Positions 56,359 to 64,000 of a stretch of DNA of 64,000 nt are shown one piece after another. Source of the DNA: Methyloligella halotolerans (lineage in GTDB: Bacteria; Pseudomonadota; Alphaproteobacteria; Rhizobiales; Methyloligellaceae); assembly GCF_001708935.1 (NCBI RefSeq), contig NZ_MASI01000001.1, positions 806,001 to 870,000 on the forward strand, in the 5' to 3' direction. The position numbers were made by a program, and so were the translations under genes. The notes beneath the pieces are model-generated. The model saw only the letters and a program-made list of their open reading frames with translations. It was not told the origin of the DNA and did not search any database. Position 1 is the first letter of the stretch, and each line of letters starts with the position of its first letter.

Positions 56359-57132
56359 GTGACGATTTTCGCCTCCAAAGCGCGCGCGGCCGCAATTCTC
56401 GGGACCGTGCTTCTGCTGAGCGCGGCTCTTGCGGCGCCGGCGATCGCGCGTCTGGGCGACAACGATCCGCACCGGGCCGTCTCCCGCGCCCATCAAATGC
56501 CCGTGCAGGGCATCGATGTCTCCCAGTGGCAGGGCGATATCGACTGGAACCAGGTGCGCCAGGCCGGCATCGACTTCGCCTACATCAAGGCGACCGAGGG
56601 CGGGGATCATCTCGATCCGAAATTCCTGCAGAACTGGTATGCCGCCAAACGCGCCGGCATCCCTCGGGGCGCCTACCATTTCGTGTATTGGTGCCGGCCC
56701 GCCCATGAGCAGGCCCTGTGGTTCATGCTCAACGTTCCGAACGATCCGGACGCCCTACCCCCGGTTCTGGATGTGGAGTGGAACGGCCATTCGAAGAGCT
56801 GCCCCCATAAGATCTCCAAGCAGAAGGCGTTGGAGAAAATCCGCATTATCCTGCGGGCCATGGAGATCCATACGGGGATGCGTCCGGTGATCTACACGGA
56901 TCCGGGCTTCTACCCCGACGTGCTGCACGGCGAGCTCGATATCTATCCCTTCTGGGTGCGCTCGACGGCGGCCGAGCCCCACACGATCTATCCGGGACGG
57001 AAATGGTCGTTCTGGCAATTCACCACGACAGGCAGCGTGCCGGGCATCCGCGGCAACGTGGACCGCAATGCGTTCAACGGCAACAAGGCTGCCTGGGGCC
57101 GGGTTCTCCAGTCGATCCAGGCGGCGAAGTAG
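56359..57132 (+). CDS. exported GH25 lysozyme
   Basis: A 257-residue glycoside hydrolase family 25 (Cellosyl type) muramidase. Residues 1-30 form a signal peptide (AAILGTVLLLSAALAAPAIA). The mature domain opens GIDVSQWQGDIDW, where Asp53 is the conserved first-strand acid. FAYIKATEGGDHLDPKF follows, then PPVLDVEWNG with the catalytic acid Glu140, and VIYTDPGFY, WSFWQFTTTG and GNVDRNAF at the end. All key acids are kept. It starts with GTG 56359. Acting in the periplasm, it would cut the glycan strand of peptidoglycan during remodelling. Confidence 0.9.
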   Translation: MTIFASKARAAAILGTVLLLSAALAAPAIARLGDNDPHRAVSRAHQMPVQGIDVSQWQGDIDWNQVRQAGIDFAYIKATEGGDHLDPKFLQNWYAAKRAGIPRGAYHFVYWCRPAHEQALWFMLNVPNDPDALPPVLDVEWNGHSKSCPHKISKQKALEKIRIILRAMEIHTGMRPVIYTDPGFYPDVLHGELDIYPFWVRSTAAEPHTIYPGRKWSFWQFTTTGSVPGIRGNVDRNAFNGNKAAWGRVLQSIQAAK

Positions 57133-57159
57133 AGCTCGCCGTTCTAGCGAGCCGTAGCG

Positions 57160-57825
57160 CTACGCCGGGCCCGCGCCTCCCGCAGGCCCCTCTCCCAAAA
57201 CGCCGAGTCCTTTCAGATAGATAAGCATGCCGCTTTCGAGCACTTCTTCGGGGCTCACCGGCACCTTCCGACGCTCGCCGCGGCTTTCGGACAGGAGCGT
57301 CGCGACGCCGTGGGCGAGCGCCCAGATGTGGAGCGAGACGAGACGGCTCGGCGGACGCTCCGCCGCCGGCAGGGCCTTGCAAAGCTCGGCAGTGGCCTTC
57401 TGCAGAACGTTGAAGGCGTGATCCGCGGCGGGCATGTCCTGCAGTTCCTTGCCGTTCTCACCGACAGTCTGGAACATCACCGCATAGGCGGCGGGCTCAT
57501 TGCGCGCGAAATTCAGATAGGCGCGGCCGAGATTCTCGATCGCCTGCAACGGGGTGGGCCTGCCGTTGTCCCAGGCCGTCTCGAGCTGGGCGGCAAACCG
57601 CTCAAAGCCCGTGCGCGCTACCTCCGACAAAAGCGCGTCACGATCGCGGAAATGGCGGTACGGCGCGGCGGGGCTGACGCCGGCAAGGCGTGCGGCCTCC
57701 GCCAGGCTGAAGCCGAGCGGTCCGTGCTGCTCAATGAGCTTGCCAGCCGCATCGAGCAGGACCTGCCTCAGATTGCCGTGATGATAGCCGCGTCCGCGGC
57801 GCCATTCGTTGTCGGACGATCCCAT
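57160..57825 (-). CDS. TetR family transcriptional regulator
   Basis: A 221-residue regulator. The N-terminal TetR helix-turn-helix reads HHGNLRQVLLDAAGKLIEQHGPLGFSLAEAARLAGVSPAAPYRHFRDRDALL (about 15-66). The C-terminal ligand domain contains LGRAYLNFARNEPAAYAVMFQ, the WHG-type TetR C-terminal domain pattern, and a later LHIWALAHGVATLL. The ligand is unknown. It is divergent from the chaA gene, so chaA is a possible target, but no clear palindrome was found in the 165-bp gap. Confidence 0.85.
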   Translation of the reverse strand: MGSSDNEWRRGRGYHHGNLRQVLLDAAGKLIEQHGPLGFSLAEAARLAGVSPAAPYRHFRDRDALLSEVARTGFERFAAQLETAWDNGRPTPLQAIENLGRAYLNFARNEPAAYAVMFQTVGENGKELQDMPAADHAFNVLQKATAELCKALPAAERPPSRLVSLHIWALAHGVATLLSESRGERRKVPVSPEEVLESGMLIYLKGLGVLGEGPAGGAGPA

Positions 57826-57924
57826 GTGAACGGCTTTTACTTGAACCGGTTTGCCTTCGCCAGCGGCTTGAGAAGGCGCGTCGCGGCGCGCCGAAATCGT
57901 GCTTCAAGCCCGGACGCCCCGGTT

Positions 57925-57954
57925 GTTCATCTTTTGGAATAGCCGCTATGCAAG
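57925..57954 (+). promoter_or_regulatory. possible promoter of chaA
   Basis: TTGTTC (57925-57930), an 18-bp spacer and TATGCA (57949-57954) lie 36 bp before the chaA start. Confidence 0.35.
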
Positions 57955-57990
57955 AGATCGGAGGGCTCAGGACGCGAATCGGGGAAGCGC

Positions 57991-59160
57991 ATGGTTGAAC
58001 GGGAGACCGCACGAAAAGATCGTTCGAAGCTGGGCGGATTAGCGGAATCGATGAGCGATGGCGGGCCGGCCGCGGTCGGTATCGGCACGGTCGTGGCGAT
58101 GGTGCTGTTCGGAGACGCCCTCCTGGGCGACCTGTCCAACTACTTCGTGACCTCCATAACATTCCTGTGGCTGTTCGTGGTCATGGTCTGGTGCGCCTTC
58201 GGCGTGCTGCGACATGCCGAGGCCGTCGCGGTGATCCTGGGTGAGCCTTACGGCACCCTGGTGCTGACTGTCGCGGTCACAGTCATCGAGGTCACTCTGC
58301 TGGTCACAATCATGCTGCATGGGGAGAGCAATCCGACGCTCGCCCGGGACACCATGTTCGCGACGCTGATGCTTGTGCTGAACGGCATGATCGGCGGCGC
58401 GCTGTTGATCGGCGGCCTGCGCTACCACACCCAGGAATACAATCTGGAGGGCGCGCGCGCCTTCCTCGTGGTGCTCGCGCCGCTGGCGGTGTTCTCGCTG
58501 ATCGTTCCGAACTACACGGAGACCGTCCCCGATCCGAGCAGGTATCCGGGCAAGGCGATCATCTTCGCCCTCATCGCCGCCGCCTTCTACTCGATCTTCC
58601 TGGCGATCCAGACGACACGCCATCAGAGCTTCTTCGCCCAGCCGGTGCAGCCCGACCTGGATGCCGATGGCGACGCGCTGGAGCCGGTCATCCACGAGAC
58701 GGAGTCGCATGGCCTGCTGTTTCACATCCCGATGCTGCTGGTGACACTGCTTCCCATCGTCATCCTCGCCGAGTATCTCGCCGTGATCATCGATCTGGGG
58801 ATCGAGAAGAAGGGCCTGCCGGAGGCCCTGGGGGGCATCGTGGTGGCCCTGATCGTGCTGACCCCGGAAGGTCTGACGGCCATGCGCGCCGCCGCCGCCA
58901 ACAAGCTGCAGCGCTCGGTCAATGTCTGCCTGGGCTCGGCGCTCGCCACGCTCGGCCTCACCATCCCCGCGGTTCTGGCTGTCGGGATCGTCGCTCATAC
59001 CGACATCACTCTGGGCCTTACGGGACTGGAGACGGTGCTCCTAGTGCTTACCCTCGGCCTCGCGGCATTGACCTTTGGCGGCGTGCGAACGACGGTTTTG
59101 CAAGGGCTGGTGCATCTCTTGATGTTCGCTTGCTATCTTGTGCTGGTGTTCAGCCCCTGA
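57991..59160 (+). CDS. chaA: calcium/proton (sodium/proton) antiporter ChaA
   Basis: A 389-residue inner-membrane antiporter of the CaCA superfamily with about 11 helices in two inverted halves. Each half carries its alpha repeat. The first is GEPYGTLVLTVAVTVIEVTLLVTIML (about 84-110), with the acidic residue in TVIEV. The second is GGIVVALIVLTPEGLTAMRAA (about 284-304), with PEG. A charged loop between them (DLDADGDALEPVIHETES) is the acidic segment typical of ChaA. It should export Ca2+ or Na+/K+ for protons. The RimB-type gene begins 52 bp downstream on the same strand. Confidence 0.88.
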   Translation: MVERETARKDRSKLGGLAESMSDGGPAAVGIGTVVAMVLFGDALLGDLSNYFVTSITFLWLFVVMVWCAFGVLRHAEAVAVILGEPYGTLVLTVAVTVIEVTLLVTIMLHGESNPTLARDTMFATLMLVLNGMIGGALLIGGLRYHTQEYNLEGARAFLVVLAPLAVFSLIVPNYTETVPDPSRYPGKAIIFALIAAAFYSIFLAIQTTRHQSFFAQPVQPDLDADGDALEPVIHETESHGLLFHIPMLLVTLLPIVILAEYLAVIIDLGIEKKGLPEALGGIVVALIVLTPEGLTAMRAAAANKLQRSVNVCLGSALATLGLTIPAVLAVGIVAHTDITLGLTGLETVLLVLTLGLAALTFGGVRTTVLQGLVHLLMFACYLVLVFSP

Positions 59161-59212
59161 TGCCAGGCAATAAGACGTCTCTGTACGGGAAGCTCCGCGA
59201 GGTCAGCCGCTC

Positions 59213-59758
59213 TTGACGAAATCAGTTCAGCGACCGCTGTCGTCCGCGCCGCTCACACGGCGCCGACGGAAGCCGGGCGCCGCCAAAACTACGCTGCATA
59301 TCGGCTGGCGGGAGTGGGTCGGGCTGCCCGAGCTGGGCGTCGCAGCGGTGAAGGCCAAGATCGACACGGGCGCCCGCACCAGCGCGATCCATGCCTGGAA
59401 GCTGGAGCCTTTCGAGCGGGACGGCCAGACCTGGCTGCGCTTCGAGCTGCATCCCGCGCAGCGGACGAAAAGCGGTGCGCTATGCTGCGAGGCCCCCGTC
59501 ATCGATCGCCGTCAGGTGCGGAGCTCGGGTGGCCACGTCACGAACCGCTATGTCATCAGGACGACACTTGCGCTTGGAACGGGAAGCTGGCCGATCGAGT
59601 TGACCCTCACAAATCGGGATCAGATGGGTTTTCGAATGCTGCTCGGCCGAACGGCGCTGAAGCGCGGCGTGCTGATCGATCCGGCGCGTTCTTTCCTGGC
59701 CAGCGCCGACCGGGTGCCGGCGCGCCGGAGACCCCGGTCGAGACCCTCCTCCGGCTAG
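59213..59758 (+). CDS. RimB-type retropepsin-like aspartic protease
   Basis: A 181-residue protein of the family long called 'ATP-dependent zinc protease' and now linked to RimB, a retropepsin-like protease working with RimK. The landmarks are [32 protein letters not shown], with the catalytic aspartate in DTGA, then the flap region and [12 protein letters not shown] near the end. Basic N- and C-terminal tails flank the domain. The start is TTG 59213, because an in-frame TAA at 59171 excludes anything longer and no ATG lies before the domain. A rimK-like ligase gene follows 40 bp downstream, supporting a shared job. Confidence 0.83.
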   Translation: MTKSVQRPLSSAPLTRRRRKPGAAKTTLHIGWREWVGLPELGVAAVKAKIDTGARTSAIHAWKLEPFERDGQTWLRFELHPAQRTKSGALCCEAPVIDRRQVRSSGGHVTNRYVIRTTLALGTGSWPIELTLTNRDQMGFRMLLGRTALKRGVLIDPARSFLASADRVPARRRPRSRPSSG

Positions 59759-59798
59759 CGCCGACCCATCCATTCTTTCTTTCGCAGGGGCCCATCGC

Positions 59799-60703
59799 AT
59801 GAAAATCGCTCTCATGGCGCGAAACGCCAACCTCTACAGCCATCAGCGGATCGTGGAGGCTGCGGAGGCGCGCGGTCACGAGATCGAGGTCATCAACACG
59901 CTGCGGGTGTCGATCAATATCAGCTCGGGCCGGCCCATGCTGTATCACCGGCTGCAGCATCCGCTGGAAGAGTTCGACGCGGTCATTCCGCGTATCGGTG
60001 CCTCGGTGACGGCATACGGTCTCGCGGTGCTGCGGCAGTTCGAGGTGATGGGCATCTATCCCATGAACGAATCCGTCGCGATCGGCCGCTCGCGGGACAA
60101 GCTGCGCTGCATGCAGCTGCTTGCCCGAAGGGGCATCGGCCTGCCGAGCACGGCCTACACCAACGATCCGAAACAGGCCGAAGACGTCATCAAGCTGGTC
60201 GGCGGTCCCCCGGTGGTGATCAAGCTGATCGAGGGCACCCAAGGCATCGGCGTGGTGCTCGGCGAGACGATGCAATCGGCGAAGTCGGTGATCGAGGCGT
60301 TCCAGGGTGCCAAGGTCAATATCCTGGTCCAGGAATACGTGAAGGCCGGAGGCATGGATATCCGCGCCTGGTGATCGGCGACAAGGTGGTGGCCGCCATG
60401 AAGCGTCAGGGCCCGCCCGGCGAGTTCCGCTCCAATCTGCATCGGGGCGGACAGGCCTCCGCCGTGAAGATCACGCCGCAAGAACGGGCGACCGCCGTGA
60501 AGGCGGCGAAGACCCTGGGGCTGAACGTTTGCGGCGTGGACATGCTGCGTTCGGAGCAAGGTCCGGTGGTCATGGAGCTCAACTCCTCCCCTGGCATCGA
60601 GGGGCTGGAGCGCGCCAGCGGCAAGGATGTGGCCTCGCTGATGATCGAGTTCCTGGAGCGGAACGCGAAGCCTCACAAGACGCGGACAAAGGGCAAAGGC
60701 TAG
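59799..60703 (+). CDS. rimK: RimK family alpha-L-glutamate ligase, frameshifted
   Basis: An ATP-grasp ligase of the RimK family; E. coli RimK adds glutamates to the C-terminus of ribosomal protein S6. Across the shift the gene encodes about 301 residues, the family length. The first part has [40 protein letters not shown] and [20 protein letters not shown], then hits TGA at 60372-60374 after MDIRAW. The next frame resumes [26 protein letters not shown] and the metal-binding end [15 protein letters not shown]. One C is missing in GCGCCTGG at 60366-60369. It follows the RimB-type gene by 40 bp. Confidence 0.88.
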
Positions 60704-60923
60704 CGCCTGCCGTCGCAGCCCGGGGGTCGGTGTTCGCCTTCGGCGGACCCGAACCGTTTTCCACAGGCTTTCCCGCGCCAAAAAATGGCTATTCTCAAGG
60801 TCTCTCGAAAGTCCCAAAATAAATTCAAGGGAGCGTGAAACCAGAGGGCTTGCTCTGCGTTTATCCGCTCACCAAGCCTTGCGCCGGAGACCGTCTTATT
60901 GTGCGGCGCAGCAAATAAGGAGC

Positions 60924-60953
60924 TTGGCGAATACGTCTACCTCTACGTAAACT
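60924..60953 (+). promoter_or_regulatory. putative promoter and operator of the 27-aa peptide gene
   Basis: TTGGCG (60924-60929), an 18-bp spacer and TAAACT (60948-60953). The spacer holds the inverted repeat TACGT-N8-ACGTA (60932-60949), a natural place for a repressor. A hairpin CGTCT-cataa-AGACG (60961-60975) would lie at the very 5' end of the transcript. Confidence 0.5.
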
Positions 60954-60998
60954 GGTGGTTCGTCTCATAAAGACGTCCAACGGAAAAGGAGGCTTCCG

Positions 60999-61082
60999 AT
61001 GGAACTGACACAAGCCCTTTCGGCGATAACGGCCTTGACCTCGTTCGGCTTTCTCGCCGCCGTTATCATCGGTATCGTATAG
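60999..61082 (+). CDS. 27-residue hydrophobic peptide, putative small membrane protein
   Basis: ATG 60999 to TAG 61080-61082 encodes 27 residues beginning MELTQALSAITALTSFG and ending with an uncharged hydrophobic stretch that closes AVIIGIV. One acidic residue lies at position 2 and there are no basic residues. Residues 7-27 could span the membrane once. An AAAAGGAGG ribosome site sits 7-8 bases before the ATG, the strongest in the window. A promoter-like pair lies upstream and an intrinsic terminator 60 bp downstream, so it forms a one-gene unit. I do not recognise it; KdpF-, CydX- and YnhF-like peptides have the same size but different sequences. Confidence 0.6.
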   Translation: MELTQALSAITALTSFGFLAAVIIGIV

Positions 61083-61144
61083 CGTTTGGGGACGCTCAGG
61101 CCGGGGCGCCGAACCAAGGCCCCCGATGCCGGATCCGTAGGTCT

Positions 61145-61173
61145 CTCGCAAGTTTGCGAGGGGCCCTTTTTTT
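61145..61173 (+). terminator. rho-independent terminator after the 27-aa peptide gene
   Basis: CTCGCAA-GT-TTGCGAG (61145-61160), with outer GG/CC pairing, is followed by TTTTTTT at 61167-61173. Confidence 0.85.
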
Positions 61174-61365
61174 GCCCGACGCCTGCCGGCTTACACATCG
61201 CCTCACTGAGCTCGCCTTTTCACCCCGTCTTGCCGACACCCGTATCCGGGTGAGACCATCCCGAGCCGGACTCGATAAGGGTCCGCTGGCGCAGCGCTTA
61301 CGCCTGTGCGAACAAGGCGGCCCTCAATTGAACCGAGAGCGTGGCTTGTGAATCGGGAGCGCGGC

Positions 61366-61977
61366 GTGGCGCAGTGTTTGATGCTCGATGTCGATGGGGT
61401 GGCCGTCACCGGGCACCCTGAAGACGGACGATCTTGGGCAGCGGATATCGAGCAGGACCTCGGGATCGATCCGCATCGCCTACAGGACGTTTTCTTCGCT
61501 CCGTGTTGGGGCGATATCGTGCTGGGGCGGAAGAATCTCATGGATGCGCTTCGGGCGTGCCTGCCGACCCTTTCCGCCTCCGTCACCCCGGAAGAATTTC
61601 TCGAATACTGGTTCTCGCGAGATGCGCGGCTGAACGAAGCTGTGATTGGTGCATGCGATGTTCTCCGCCGCCGTGGCTGGCGCATCTTCTTCGCCACCAA
61701 CCAGGAGCATCTCCGCGCGCGCTATCTCATGGAGCGCTTGGGACTTGGACGGCATGTCGACGGAATGATCTATTCGGCGCGCATCGGCGCGAAGAAGCCC
61801 GAGGGCGCCTTCTTCAAGGCCGCGGCCAGGATCAGCGGTGCCGCGCCAGAGAAGCTGATACTCGTGGACGACTCGGAGTCCAATGTCGCTGCCGCCCGTC
61901 AGGCGGGCTGGGCTGCCCATCATTGGACGGACGGCGACGACCTGTTGATGCTTCTGCAGGACCGGAAGACCGGCTGA
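61366..61977 (+). CDS. HAD-superfamily hydrolase
   Basis: A 203-residue haloacid dehalogenase-like phosphohydrolase. The catalytic motif I is LMLDVDGVAV (Asp8 nucleophile, Asp10 acid/base), motif II is FFATNQEH, motif III is the lysine in IGAKKPEGAFF, and motif IV is LILVDDSESNVAAA. A helical cap lies between motifs I and II. The best start is GTG 61366, preceded by GGGAG at good spacing; GTG 61348 and 61306 are in frame upstream. The substrate cannot be told; pattern and size resemble sugar-phosphate and nucleotide phosphatases of the HAD-IA group. It converges on metH with a 3-bp gap. Confidence 0.83.
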   Translation: MAQCLMLDVDGVAVTGHPEDGRSWAADIEQDLGIDPHRLQDVFFAPCWGDIVLGRKNLMDALRACLPTLSASVTPEEFLEYWFSRDARLNEAVIGACDVLRRRGWRIFFATNQEHLRARYLMERLGLGRHVDGMIYSARIGAKKPEGAFFKAAARISGAAPEKLILVDDSESNVAAARQAGWAAHHWTDGDDLLMLLQDRKTG

Positions 61978-61980
61978 GGC

Positions 61981-64000
<2,020 letters not shown>

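Noticed and set aside
60757-60765. TTTTCCACA, a match to the DnaA box
   Set aside because: A single copy with no cluster, no AT-rich unwinding region and no origin genes nearby.

Overview
The window is GC-rich chromosomal DNA from an alphaproteobacterium, most likely of the Hyphomicrobiales (Rhizobiales). This rests on the gene order mraZ-rsmH-ftsL-ftsI-murE-murF-mraY-murD-ftsW-murG-murC-murB-ddl-ftsQ-ftsA-ftsZ-lpxC-bamD-recN-ligA, a long FtsZ with an extended linker, a DUF2852 protein, a large AsmA protein and an oxyR/katG pair. Genus and species cannot be read from the sequence. I see no insertion sequence, prophage, CRISPR array or tRNA, and base composition looks even throughout.

Layout. 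Nucleotides 1-16700 are mixed housekeeping genes: the end of fumC, a ribbon-helix-helix protein, a giant AsmA protein, a TrhA/hemolysin III protein, a UvrD/PcrA helicase, a secreted trypsin-like protease, a tiny DUF1508 gene, a DUF3754 gene, an APC permease, prmA, an Xaa-Pro aminopeptidase and a SemiSWEET. From 42223 down to 16733 the minus strand is one colinear division and cell-wall cluster. It supplies the cytoplasmic steps of peptidoglycan synthesis (MurB-G, Ddl, MraY), the septal machinery (FtsW, FtsI, FtsL, FtsQ, FtsA, FtsZ), lipid A synthesis (LpxC), outer-membrane assembly (BamD), and then RecN and LigA. Many neighbours overlap by 4 bases. Nucleotides 42680-50849 hold an alpha/beta hydrolase, divergent oxyR/katG, the RNase P RNA gene, a small YHS-like protein, an AmpD-type amidase, a TerB-DnaJ protein and a gamma carbonic anhydrase. 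Nucleotides 50893-64000 hold a 5-oxoprolinase, small secreted and membrane proteins, a GH25 lysozyme, a TetR regulator, a ChaA antiporter, a RimB/RimK pair, a 27-residue membrane peptide gene, a HAD hydrolase and the 3' part of metH.

Most of the window is ordinary. Three things deserve a second look. First, at least five otherwise intact genes, including the essential lpxC, are each broken by what looks like one missing base in a GC-rich tract, and bamD may be a sixth. This points to systematic base-calling errors more than to real gene decay. Second, several regulatory sites are unusually clear: a five-copy ATGGG array with exact 10-bp period over the mraZ promoter, a 12-bp-arm inverted repeat just upstream of the lpxC promoter, a 17-bp palindrome before the DUF2852 gene, a 15-bp palindrome touching the oxyR start, and a good promoter for rnpB. 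Third, a self-contained unit at 60924-61173 (promoter with an inverted repeat in its spacer, 5' hairpin, strong Shine-Dalgarno, 27-codon hydrophobic reading frame, intrinsic terminator) is the best candidate for something undescribed. All promoters and operators were read by eye and are inferences.
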